A stretch of DNA of 64,000 nt, taken from positions 607,401-671,400 of the forward strand of contig NZ_JAIQDW010000001.1 in NCBI RefSeq assembly GCF_020026925.1. Reading direction: 5' to 3'. The translations under genes were made by a program, and so were the position numbers. The stretch comes from Flavobacterium hibisci. Lineage in GTDB: Bacteria > Bacteroidota > Bacteroidia > Flavobacteriales > Flavobacteriaceae. Below the pieces are notes generated by a model. It saw only the letters and a program-made list of their open reading frames with translations. It searched no databases and was not told the DNA's origin. Within the stretch, counting starts at the first letter, position 1, and the number at the start of each line of letters is the position of its first letter. Shown here piece by piece: positions 57,307 to 64,000 of this stretch.

Positions 57307-57957
57307 ATGAAAATGCAATCAAATTTCTTATACGCCTTATCTCTTTTTATGATGACTTCATTTGGAGTAGTATCTGCTCAGAGCAGTACAGTTGTAGGTC
57401 CTGAATTCGGTATCAAAGGAGGGGTTAATATGTCAAACTTATATTCAGATTCTGACGATATCGATGACGAAAATGCACTATGGGGTTTTAATGCAGGTAT
57501 TTTTGCTGCCTTTCCAATCGCTGACAAAGTATTTATTCAGCCAGAGATATTGTATACTACAAAAGGTGCTGAATTAGACTATAACGTTGCTGGTGTGGCG
57601 GGTACTAATAAATTTAAACTTAATTATATTGAAGTACCATTGTTAGTAAGATTTAATCTAACTGAAAACTTTAATGTTCACGTAGGTGGTTATGCATCAT
57701 ATCTGGTAAATGCTAAATTAACCGGAGAAGGAGATATTGAATTTGATGACGAATTGGATGCAGATGACTTCGAAAGATTTGATGCAGGTTTATCAGCTGG
57801 TGTTGGTTTAGATTTCAACCCAATCAGTATAGGATTGCGTTATAACTACGGATTAACAACTATTGGAAAAGAAAGAGAAGCTTTCGGAAACACTTATACA
57901 TTTCCAGATGCTAAAAATAGCAACTTAAGCTTGTACCTGGCTTATAAATTAAACTAG
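57307..57957 (+). CDS. PorT-like outer-membrane barrel protein
   Basis: A 216-residue porin-family protein with a signal peptide (cleavage near FGVVSAQ). The opening of the mature part, GPEFGIKGGVNMSNLYSDSDD, and VFIQPEILYTTKGAEL, KLNYIEVPLLVRFNL and the end SLYLAYKLN match the PorT/OMP_b-brl_2 family. Such barrels are very common in Flavobacteriia; a specific role in type IX secretion is not implied by this copy. Confidence 0.88.
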   Translation: MKMQSNFLYALSLFMMTSFGVVSAQSSTVVGPEFGIKGGVNMSNLYSDSDDIDDENALWGFNAGIFAAFPIADKVFIQPEILYTTKGAELDYNVAGVAGTNKFKLNYIEVPLLVRFNLTENFNVHVGGYASYLVNAKLTGEGDIEFDDELDADDFERFDAGLSAGVGLDFNPISIGLRYNYGLTTIGKEREAFGNTYTFPDAKNSNLSLYLAYKLN

Positions 57958-57992
57958 AAAACATAAATTATTAACCATAAACATTAAGAACC

Positions 57993-58145
57993 ATGTCAAA
58001 TTTATTATATACAATCGCGGTTATTCTTGTCATTCTTTGGGCTCTTGGGTTCTTTGTATACAGTGCAGGAAGTATCATTCACATCTTATTGGTAATTGCT
58101 ATCATAGCAATACTATTCAGACTTATCAAAGGTCGCGAAATTTAA
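57993..58145 (+). CDS. lmo0937-family small membrane protein
   Basis: A 50-residue protein with two hydrophobic helices (LYTIAVILVILWALGFFVY and IIHILLVIAIIAILFRLI) and a short basic end GREI. The pattern fits the small lmo0937/DUF5670-type family, whose function is unknown. It sits 35 bp after the barrel gene and 50 bp before the YtxH gene in the stress group. Confidence 0.82.
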   Translation: MSNLLYTIAVILVILWALGFFVYSAGSIIHILLVIAIIAILFRLIKGREI

Positions 58146-58195
58146 AATCAAACGTTATTTAAACATTTTATATTAATTTTTTAAAATCAAATATT

Positions 58196-58480
58196 ATGAA
58201 AACTAGTAGCACAATTTTAGGAATTTTAGGAGCCGCAGCGGCAGGAGCTTTTTTAGGAGTATTATTTGCACCGGATAAAGGTTCAGAAACAAGAAAAAAA
58301 ATCAAAGACAAATCGAAAGATTACGGAGATAACCTTAAAGGAAAATTCGATGGTATCTTAAGCACAATTAATTCAAACGGCAAAGATATCATTGAAGAAG
58401 GAAAAGCAAAATTCAATCAGGTAAAAGAAGACTTCAATTCTATGAAAGATGAAGCAAAAACTGTAAAAACAAACTACTAA
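58196..58480 (+). CDS. YtxH-domain protein
   Basis: A 94-residue protein with a glycine/alanine-rich membrane helix at the start (GILGAAAAGAFLGVLFAPDKG) and a long charged helix after SETRKKIKDKSKDYGDN. This is the YtxH layout. YtxH-type proteins are induced by general stress in other bacteria. It belongs to the plus-strand envelope-stress group. Confidence 0.9.
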   Translation: MKTSSTILGILGAAAAGAFLGVLFAPDKGSETRKKIKDKSKDYGDNLKGKFDGILSTINSNGKDIIEEGKAKFNQVKEDFNSMKDEAKTVKTNY

Positions 58481-58520
58481 GATTGATTTTTTTTCTTCAA
58501 CCATAAAAAACACCAATATC

Positions 58521-58880
58521 ATGGAAACTAATGCAACAACAAACGAAAACCTAAATATGTATGAAAAGGCAGAAAACTATACCAAAACAAGTTTAGAATT
58601 GATTAAACTTAAAACGGTATCAGCAACTGCAGATGTTTTATCAACATTAACTTCACGGATAGCGGTTGGCGTTGTTGTTGCATTTTTTACTTTGTTTCTT
58701 AATATCGGACTTAGCTTATGGATTGGAAAAGAACTTGGTGAATATTATTATGGTTTCTTTGCGATAGCAGGTTTTTATTTAATCGTTGCTATTGTATTGC
58801 ACAAAACACAGCACAAGCTGATTAAAACACCAATTGGAAATTTAATTGTTTCCAGTATTCTGAAAGACACTAAAAACTGA
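58521..58880 (+). CDS. Holin-superfamily III-like membrane protein
   Basis: A 119-residue protein with two transmembrane helices (about 48-70 and 77-95) and a basic end. The pattern resembles the phage-holin-like/YqjE group often found with YtxH and other stress genes. It is not phage-borne here: no lysis genes or phage structural genes are near. Function unknown, likely inner-membrane. Confidence 0.78.
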   Translation: METNATTNENLNMYEKAENYTKTSLELIKLKTVSATADVLSTLTSRIAVGVVVAFFTLFLNIGLSLWIGKELGEYYYGFFAIAGFYLIVAIVLHKTQHKLIKTPIGNLIVSSILKDTKN

Positions 58881-58912
58881 TTTAATAATTAATACTATAA
58901 AAAAGACTATTT

Positions 58913-59290
58913 ATGGAAACTATTTACACTATTGATTCATTAAATCAAAAAATTAAGCTTTTAGAAGAACAACAAGACAGGGAATGGTGTGATATCAAAG
59001 ACGAAATCGATGAAATTAAGGAAAATTTAAAACCTCTTAATCTGATTCGGAACACAGTCCAGGAAGTCAATGAAGCCGTGGGCTTCAAGAGTGATCTGGC
59101 CCAATCTGCTATAAGCATTGGAATAGGTTACCTGGCTAAAAAGCTGGTAGTAGGAAAAACCGATTCTACATTTAAAAACATCCTAGGGTCTATATTGCAG
59201 CTTGCTGTAACCACTTTGGTAGCAAAGCCGGCAGACCATCATGAACCTTCAGAGAAGGAATTGTACGAGGAAGAATCATTTGAAGGGTAA
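58913..59290 (+). CDS. Hypothetical protein of the stress group
   Basis: A 125-residue protein. The N-terminal half is a charged coiled-coil-like helix (NQKIKLLEEQQDREWCDIKD); the second half has a hydrophobic stretch (IGIGYLAKKLVV) and LGSILQLAVTTLVAKPADHH. No family is named. It is the last clear gene of the stress group and follows the holin-like gene by 32 bp. Confidence 0.7.
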   Translation: METIYTIDSLNQKIKLLEEQQDREWCDIKDEIDEIKENLKPLNLIRNTVQEVNEAVGFKSDLAQSAISIGIGYLAKKLVVGKTDSTFKNILGSILQLAVTTLVAKPADHHEPSEKELYEEESFEG

Positions 59291-59314
59291 TTGTATAACT
59301 TAAATACAACTATT

Positions 59315-59413
59315 ATGGAAAAGATAAACGAAATAATAATTAAAAATGGTGTTTACATTTACTCGAATTTCTATAAATGTTTTGAATATACGAGAGTATT
59401 TTTAGGTATCTAG
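59315..59413 (+). CDS. Possible 32-residue small protein
   Basis: A short frame starting MEKINEIIIKNGVYIYSNFY, 24 bp after the last stress-group gene. Nothing but position supports it; it may be spurious. Confidence 0.25.
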   Translation: MEKINEIIIKNGVYIYSNFYKCFEYTRVFLGI

Positions 59414-59500
59414 CTAGTTTATACGTTTCTGCTATAACAAACGGTTAAACAGATAATACCTCACTATAAATCTCTGTTTAGTTAAATAGAGCCTTACAAG

Positions 59501-59534
59501 AAAAGCAAAGTTTGCATTAGTGAACTTTGCTTTT
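59501..59534 (+). terminator. Terminator after the stress gene group
   Basis: AAAAGCAAAGTT pairs with AACTTTGCTTTT around a 10-nt loop, followed by T residues. Confidence 0.8.
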
Positions 59535-59543
59535 TTGCATTAA

Positions 59544-59577
59544 AAAAATCCGAACTTAAAAATAAGTTCGGATTTTT
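59544..59577. terminator. Terminator facing prfA
   Basis: A perfect 15-bp stem (59544-59558 with 59563-59577, 4-nt loop). With A-rich left flank it can end minus-strand transcription from prfA. Confidence 0.85.
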
Positions 59578-59639
59578 GTATAGTATCTCCTAATTAAAAT
59601 CCAAGAAGTCTAAAAAAACTACTATTTAGAAGTCTAAAA

Positions 59640-60716
59640 TTAAAACACTTCAGAAGCTTCCTTCAGTTTCTCCATATTATTTACCAATTGAAGCTCAGCA
59701 ACAATTTTCTGAATATCACCATTCATGATATTTCCTAAATCATAAAGTGTAAGTCCGATACGATGATCCGTTACACGACCCTGGGCATAATTGTAAGTAC
59801 GTATTTTAGCAGAACGGTCACCCGAACTAACCTGAGAAGTACGTTTAGACGCATCTTCAGCTTCTTTTTTTGCCAATTCCATTTCGTACAAACGGGAACG
59901 TAAAACCGTTAATGCCTTATCTTTATTTTTATGCTGCGATTTCTGATCCTGGCATTGCGCGACCAATCCGGTTGGAATGTGCGTTAAACGTACGGCCGAT
60001 TTCGTAGTATTTACCGACTGTCCTCCAGGTCCTGATGAACAGAAGAAATCGACACGAACATCATTCATATCAATCTGTACATCAAACTCCTCTGCTTCCG
60101 GTAAAACCATAACCGTTGCTGCCGATGTATGTACACGACCCTGAGTTTCGGTCTGCGGAACACGCTGAACACGGTGAACACCCGCTTCAAACTTCAAAGT
60201 TCCATACACATCTTCTCCCGAAACTTCAAAAATTACCTCTTTAAAACCTCCTGAGGTTCCTTCGTTCATATCCACAACAGAAGTTCTCCAGCCTTGAGAC
60301 TCACAGTATTTAGTATACATTCTGAACAAATCACCTGCAAAAATACTCGCTTCGTCCCCACCCGTTCCGGCACGAATCTCCACCATTACGTTTTTCGCAT
60401 CCTCAGGATCTTTAGGGATCAGCATAAACTTGATTTCCTCCTCTAGTTGCGGCAAACGCTCTTTTGCTTCATCCAGCTGCATTTTGGCCATTTCGACCAT
60501 ATCAGCATCGCTTCCGTCAGCAATAATTTCGTTGGCTTCGTCAATATTGGCCAAAACAAGAATGTATTCTTCTCTCTTTTCAACCAAAGCTTTGATGCTT
60601 TTATATTCCTGATTAAGCTGTACATAACGTTTTTGATCCGCAATAACATCCGGCTGAATAATCAAATCCGAAATCTCATCAAAACGCTGCTTTACATATT
60701 GAAGTCTGTCTAACAT
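59640..60716 (-). CDS. prfA: Peptide chain release factor 1
   Basis: A 358-residue class I release factor. The catalytic GGQ is at residues 231-233 in [14 protein letters not shown], and the RF1-type [19 protein letters not shown] lies at about 116-134. The stop-codon recognition loop has [15 protein letters not shown], placing it in the RF1 rather than RF2 family. A minus-strand TAATTTTG element precedes it. Confidence 0.97.
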   Translation of the reverse strand: MLDRLQYVKQRFDEISDLIIQPDVIADQKRYVQLNQEYKSIKALVEKREEYILVLANIDEANEIIADGSDADMVEMAKMQLDEAKERLPQLEEEIKFMLIPKDPEDAKNVMVEIRAGTGGDEASIFAGDLFRMYTKYCESQGWRTSVVDMNEGTSGGFKEVIFEVSGEDVYGTLKFEAGVHRVQRVPQTETQGRVHTSAATVMVLPEAEEFDVQIDMNDVRVDFFCSSGPGGQSVNTTKSAVRLTHIPTGLVAQCQDQKSQHKNKDKALTVLRSRLYEMELAKKEAEDASKRTSQVSSGDRSAKIRTYNYAQGRVTDHRIGLTLYDLGNIMNGDIQKIVAELQLVNNMEKLKEASEVF

Positions 60717-60739
60717 TTTCTTTTCCTTTTATTGGACTG

Positions 60740-60747
60740 CAAAATTA
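60740..60747 (-). promoter_or_regulatory. Promoter of prfA
   Basis: The minus strand reads TAATTTTG, matching TAnnTTTG, 24 bases before the start. Confidence 0.55.
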
Positions 60748-60793
60748 CGAAAAATAGTTGATAGTTAAAAGTTGTTAACTAATGGTTTTTTCA

Positions 60794-60901
60794 GGAGCTG
60801 TTTACTGCTATTCGCTGTATCTTTTTAGGCAGAAAATCTATGGTTCAAAATGAAAGTTTTCGTTTGCCTAAAAAGGATGCCGCTGCTATCAGGGCTAGGG
60901 C
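60794..60901 (+). ncRNA. Flavo-1-like RNA element, copy 3
   Basis: Plus-strand order: GGAGCTGTTTACTGCTATTC, GCTGTATCTTTTTAGGC, a longer hairpin tip, GCCTAAAAAGGATGCCGCTG and CAGGGCTAGGGC. Shared blocks with copies 1 and 2. It points into the plus-strand cassette array, 143 bp ahead of the array-head hairpin. Name from memory, to be checked against Rfam. Confidence 0.6.
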
Positions 60902-61044
60902 TTTTTTACATTTAAAGACATTATAAAAATCACTTGAAAGGTTCGTAAATTTAAAAATCTCTTTTATCATTTGTGATAATTTATTTATACATTCGTAAAT
61001 TAAATATTACGTATTTCCATACATATGTGACTAAATAAGATAGC

Positions 61045-61083
61045 TATGTGTGATTTTATCACATATATAAACAAGTTAGTGGC
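61045..61083 (+). other. Head of plus-strand cassette array (attI-like candidate)
   Basis: A 9-bp hairpin (TATGTGTGA with TCACATATA, one G-T pair, 61045-61067) is followed by TAAACAAG and GTTAGTGGC (61075-61083), the first cassette core. The minus-strand array head at 15874-15918 has the same order, including ACAAGTT. Confidence 0.5.
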
Positions 61084-61116
61084 AAGTACAATAAAAATCT
61101 TTCAAATACCATAATA

Positions 61117-62085
61117 ATGATGAATTTTTTTAAAAGAATTTTTGGAGATAAAAAACAAAATCAAACTACTAAAAATCAAACCTTCAAAATTCAAGATCCT
61201 GAAATTCAAAATCCTGAGATTCCAACTCCTGAAATAAAACATTCTGAAATTAAAACTCCAGAGAATCAAATTATTGAAGATAAAACTCTAAAGAATATCT
61301 ATGAAAAATCTGTAGATATTTTTTTTGATAATTTTCGCGACCCTGACTTAATTAAAGAACAAATTTATGAATTAACTAATAGTTATGAAGATAGTAATTT
61401 GATATACTTGTTTATTCCTCATTTTTTCTGTCGCCTTTTTGTTCCAGAAGTAAAATATACAAATTATTACGTTTTTGAAAATATTGATAAAACTAAAACG
61501 GAAATAAAATTTAGTGACTCAAAAATTTTATCAGAACTCTTTGATTCAATTCAATTAAATTGGGACAATTATTTAGAAAGAGACCTAATGAAAATTTTAG
61601 TTCAAAGTGGTGATTTTCGAGCTATAAATGAAATGCTCCATAAAGGATCGAAAGTTGAAGGATTACAGGCATTACCTCCAACTGTTGCTTTGCCTCAGTC
61701 TTCTGAAAATATTAATTCCAAAGATGAAAGTGAAACAACAAAAATTTTAGAATTAATGTTTCAAAAAGCTGTAAAAAAAATAAATTATAGCGAATTTCAA
61801 AACTACTTTTTAATCGAAGGAAAAGATTACTCAAAAATATTCTTTAATTTGATATTTACCCGTTTAGTTCTTGAAATTCCAAAAGAAGATATTGTTATGG
61901 ATATTTATTTAAAATTAGAACAAATTGAAGTTAAATATCCTTTTTGGGAAATTGATAAAATTATTGTTGGCAATAAAAAAGAAGAATTAAATGATGAAAT
62001 TCTATTATATAGAGAAATTCTGCATATGCAAAATAATGGGGCGAATTTTGAAAATATAGTTAAAACAATTAACACCAGCCACTAA
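61117..62085 (+). CDS. Hypothetical cassette protein with PEI repeats
   Basis: A 322-residue protein. After MMNFFKRIFGDKKQ, residues about 28-52 form five pentapeptide copies of the type xPEIx (DPEIQ, NPEIP, TPEIK, HSEIK, TPENQ), a flexible linker. The remainder is mixed helical (DNFRDPDLIKEQIYELTNSY) with no recognised domain. The stop codon lies inside the inverse core GCCACTAAC. It is the first gene of the plus-strand array. Confidence 0.65.
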   Translation: MMNFFKRIFGDKKQNQTTKNQTFKIQDPEIQNPEIPTPEIKHSEIKTPENQIIEDKTLKNIYEKSVDIFFDNFRDPDLIKEQIYELTNSYEDSNLIYLFIPHFFCRLFVPEVKYTNYYVFENIDKTKTEIKFSDSKILSELFDSIQLNWDNYLERDLMKILVQSGDFRAINEMLHKGSKVEGLQALPPTVALPQSSENINSKDESETTKILELMFQKAVKKINYSEFQNYFLIEGKDYSKIFFNLIFTRLVLEIPKEDIVMDIYLKLEQIEVKYPFWEIDKIIVGNKKEELNDEILLYREILHMQNNGANFENIVKTINTSH

Positions 62086-62115
62086 CAGCTATAACGGATT
62101 TGGGCAATTGGCTTA
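62078..62115 (+). repeat. attC-like half element R4
   Basis: GCCACTAAC (62078-62086) is the exact complement of the cassette start GTTAGTGGC at 61075. It is followed by CTATAACGG, GGGCAATTGGCTTAATGG, the left half of the attC-like element. The right half is missing: the next gene begins at the end of the left arm. Confidence 0.65.
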
Positions 62116-62139
62116 ATGGAAAAAATGAAAACATTAGAA

Positions 62140-62589
62140 ATGAAAATCATTATTGCATTTATGTTTATAACCATTTCTTTTGGACAAATTCCGCCAAAAG
62201 GAACAATTCAATATGAATATTATAGTTATTGTAATGAAAACTTAAGCAAATTAGAACGACCAAAAGCATATCCACTTTATCCAATTGAAGAATTATGCTC
62301 AATTAGAAAATGCTTTCGAGGAATATGTTATCCTGAAATTAATGAAATAATTTACAAGCGAATAGTTGAAATTGCTAAAGCGAATTATGATAAAAAAATT
62401 TACTTACGCTTAATTAGAGGAAAAGAGCCTATAAAATTAGCGGAAATGAAAAATGAAAATTTGAATGATGACAACAAACTAATTTACGTAGGCATAGACG
62501 AAATTTATTACGATAAAGAAGTTTCAAAAGGTGTTGAACTTTATAATTCTGAAACTGAAAAACTAATGAAAATAAAACCGAACGGCTAA
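62140..62589 (+). CDS. Secreted hypothetical cassette protein
   Basis: A protein of about 149 residues from the ATG at 62140, which gives a clean signal peptide (MKIIIAFMFITISFGQ). In-frame ATGs at 62116 and 62125 exist; the first lies inside the repeat. The mature part has Cys residues in YCNENL and ELCSIRKCFRGICYPEINE, possibly disulfide bonded. No family is recognised. The stop overlaps the core GGCTAAC. Confidence 0.6.
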   Translation: MKIIIAFMFITISFGQIPPKGTIQYEYYSYCNENLSKLERPKAYPLYPIEELCSIRKCFRGICYPEINEIIYKRIVEIAKANYDKKIYLRLIRGKEPIKLAEMKNENLNDDNKLIYVGIDEIYYDKEVSKGVELYNSETEKLMKIKPNG

Positions 62590-62717
62590 CAGCTAGTAAG
62601 CAATAGTCGGGAATTAGGCTTAATGAAAAGATTGTTTTGTGTTTGAAAGAATAGTAATTAACCGAAATAATTATTTTACTTAGCCCGACCATCGCCTACT
62701 ACCAGAACGTTAGCATC
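62584..62717 (+). repeat. attC-like element R5
   Basis: A complete element: GGCTAAC (62584-62590), left arm AGTAAGCAATAGTCGGG, TTAGGCTTAATG, block GATTGTTTTGTGTTTGAAA (62630-62648), ATAGTAATTAACCGAAA, right arm CCCGACCATCGCCTACT, then CAGAACGTTAGCATC. The arms pair over 17 positions with three A-C mismatches that become G-T pairs on the other strand. It is the clearest copy in the window. Confidence 0.75.
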
Positions 62718-62745
62718 AAGTTTAATTACAAACAGAAAGTATAAT

Positions 62746-63273
62746 ATGGCAAGTAGTTTTATAGATTTTAATGATCTTGGATTTTGGGCAAGGGATGGAT
62801 TTGTTGAGGCAATGCAGATTTGTTTAATAAATGAAATCGAAAATCAAAGACTTGACACGATTGAATGGATTAATAATTACAAGACTGAATTGGCGTTGCA
62901 ATCTTTACCCATGATTTTCGGTGGTATGTCAATGCTACTTGAAGAATTTCTAACGACTAACGAACGTAAATCTCAAATTGTAAAATTGATTGATAAAATT
63001 ATTCACATAATTGACTCAACGAACGATTATACAGGTAGCAATTTGCATTCAATGAGAAATAGAGCGATGACAATTCTTCTTGAAACAAATCAAATCACAA
63101 TTAAGAACCAAGAGGAATTTGACAGAATTGTACATGATTCTGGTTGGTATGCATCAGACGGAATTGCAGAAGTTAAGGATAGATACCAACATTCATTCAA
63201 ACTACTAAAAAGATTAATCAATGGAGAATTGAATACAACTGCTTCTTCTCCAGAAAATTATTGGAATTATTAG
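62746..63273 (+). CDS. Hypothetical cassette protein
   Basis: A 175-residue, mostly helical protein (LGFWARDGFVEAMQICLINE, then SQIVKLIDKIIHIIDSTND). No named family is recognised; size and setting suggest an immunity-type or small defence protein. It begins 32 bp after the CAGAACGTTAGC end of R5, and a GGTGCTATA sequence, a partial complement of GTTAGCATC, follows its stop by 7 bp. Confidence 0.65.
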   Translation: MASSFIDFNDLGFWARDGFVEAMQICLINEIENQRLDTIEWINNYKTELALQSLPMIFGGMSMLLEEFLTTNERKSQIVKLIDKIIHIIDSTNDYTGSNLHSMRNRAMTILLETNQITIKNQEEFDRIVHDSGWYASDGIAEVKDRYQHSFKLLKRLINGELNTTASSPENYWNY

Positions 63274-63280
63274 AAAACCT

Positions 63281-63341
63281 GGTGCTATATTTGAAAACAA
63301 CAAACGGAAATTTTTTCACAGACTGACATTGGTCGCAATTA
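63281..63341 (+). repeat. Degraded attC-like element R6
   Basis: GGTGCTATA (63281-63289) partly complements the start core GTTAGCATC at 62709 (six of nine positions). After a short AT-rich centre it ends in ATTGGTCGCAATTA (63328-63341), the start core of the next cassette. The central GTTTTGTGTTTG block is missing. Confidence 0.5.
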
Positions 63342-63352
63342 ACCACATAAGA

Positions 63353-63799
63353 ATGAACATGAACGAATTAGTCAACTTAATAAGGCTTAAACATAGGAAA
63401 AATGGCATCGATGTTTATCCTCCTGCGAAACTTTCCGACATCGCTGACTTTGAAAGACAAATTGGGTTTTCATTGCCGACAGACTTTAGAGAATTTTATT
63501 TGAATTGCAATGGTTTTGGTTGTAATGAGGACATCTTTAATATGATTCCACTTAAAGATATTAGACAATATCAACAAAACTATGGATACAACTGGTTTTA
63601 TTTTTCGGAGTATATGATTTATTCAGATATGTGGGGACTTAAGCGTACATCAATAGGGCAATTTGAAATATTTAATGGAAGTTATCCTGACAAGACAATG
63701 ACTTCTTCTTTGACTGAATTTCTCCAAAGATTTTTGACTGGAAATGTATTTGAAACTGGTGGACTGTATGAATGGCAAAACGAACTTGGGATAAAGTAA
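63353..63799 (+). CDS. SMI1/KNR4 (SUKH)-family immunity-like protein
   Basis: A protein of about 148 residues from the ATG at 63353; an upstream in-frame TTG at 63329 lies in the repeat. The SUKH pattern is clear: IADFERQIGFSLPTDFREFYLNCNGFG in pieces (IADFERQIGFSLP, DFREFYLNCNGFG), then NMIPLKDIRQYQQNYG. SUKH proteins often neutralise toxins of polymorphic toxin systems. No toxin gene is adjacent. Its stop codon opens the end core TAACTGCCACCAAT. Confidence 0.85.
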   Translation: MNMNELVNLIRLKHRKNGIDVYPPAKLSDIADFERQIGFSLPTDFREFYLNCNGFGCNEDIFNMIPLKDIRQYQQNYGYNWFYFSEYMIYSDMWGLKRTSIGQFEIFNGSYPDKTMTSSLTEFLQRFLTGNVFETGGLYEWQNELGIK

Positions 63800-63873
63800 C
63801 TGCCACCAATCGCTCCGCAAAGTGTTCTAACAAGCGTTACCCCAGTTACCTGAAGTATCCAAACAAGCGCTAC
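63797..63873 (+). repeat. attC-like element R7, part
   Basis: TAACTGCCACCAAT (63797-63810) complements the start core ATTGGTCGCAATTA at 63328 in 12 of 14 positions. A direct repeat AACAAGCG[T/C]TAC follows at 63829-63840 and 63862-63873. The conserved central block is not seen, so the element is altered. Confidence 0.5.
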
Positions 63874-63914
63874 GCATTCTATGATAAAAAACAATTAAAA
63901 AGTGTTAAAATTTA

Positions 63915-63992
63915 AGATGCAAATTTATAGGTGTTTATGTATTCTGTTTCTCGATTAATAACTGCGAATATCCTGCTTATAAGTTTGCATCT
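63915..63992. repeat. Long inverted repeat near the window end
   Basis: AGATGCAAATTTATAG (63915-63930) is inverted at 63976-63992 with two differences (CTTATAAGTTTGCATCT). The enclosed 45 bp has no gene. It could be a further recombination site or the end of a mobile element. Confidence 0.45.
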
Positions 63993-64000
63993 AATATTGT

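Noticed and set aside
58521..58880. Prophage remnant suggested by a holin-like protein
   Set aside because: No lysin, terminase, portal or integrase gene is near; the gene sits in a stress group in which such membrane proteins are usual.
62116..62139. Start of the secreted cassette protein at 62116
   Set aside because: This ATG is part of the repeat (GGCTTAATGG), and starting at 62140 gives a proper signal peptide.

Overview
The window is a chromosomal segment of a Flavobacterium-like member of the Bacteroidota. Evidence: AT-rich DNA, long ATT/AAA-rich intergenic gaps, promoters of the Bacteroidota type (TAnnTTTG, often only 5-30 bases before the start codon), few Shine-Dalgarno sites, and family content typical of Flavobacteriia (DUF3575 and PorT-like barrels, OmpA with thrombospondin type 3 repeats, short LeuA, class II IlvC, a CHASE3 histidine kinase with an Rcp1-like receiver).

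Layout. 1-0.15 kb: tail of a Crp/Fnr regulator. 0.2-7.5 kb (minus): glycogen block GH31 alpha-glucosidase, glgB, glgC, glgA. 7.7-9.2 kb: alpha/beta hydrolase and an endonuclease III-like glycosylase. 9.3-12.4 kb: arsenic operon (arsR, membrane protein, DUF6428-like protein, arsC-like phosphatase, acr3) with two copies of a 17-bp candidate ArsR operator. 12.4-15.9 kb (minus): array of small orphan genes, including an Imm51 immunity protein and a HEPN-like protein, separated by attC-like repeats. 16-36.7 kb: housekeeping and envelope genes: PIG-L deacetylase, a 35-residue membrane protein, sodium symporter, smpB, a Fic-like protein with an altered catalytic motif, nnrD, gcvT, a C-terminal processing protease, a YebC-family protein, kdsA, recG, prmA, clpS. 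36.7-47.2 kb (minus): acs, then ilvC-ilvN-ilvB-ilvD behind a leader peptide and attenuator, then leuB-leuA. 47.4-53.2 kb: TPR-like protein, metal-receptor protein, pyrF, ompA. 53.4-59.3 kb: an envelope-stress set (CsbD, AraC-type regulator, response regulator, histidine kinase, DUF4142-like lipoprotein, barrel, lmo0937-like, YtxH, holin-like proteins). 59.6-60.7 kb: prfA. 61-64 kb (plus): a second array of orphan genes, including a SMI1/KNR4 immunity-like protein, with the same attC-like repeats.

The main unexplained structure is the pair of cassette arrays at 12.4-15.9 kb and 61-64 kb. In four units a short sequence just before the gene is the reverse complement of a sequence at or just after its stop codon, and the sequence differs from unit to unit. 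Integron gene cassettes have exactly this property, because the 5-prime core and the inverse core pair in the circular form. The elements also share an internal block containing GTTTTGTGTTTGAA and imperfect inverted arms. Both arrays begin with a similar hairpin followed by ACAAGTT, about 130-145 bp downstream of a Flavo-1-like RNA element pointing into the array. No integrase gene is visible here, so the loci resemble integrase-less attC clusters carrying orphan immunity and defence-like genes. This is inference from sequence pattern and needs structure-based attC searching to confirm.
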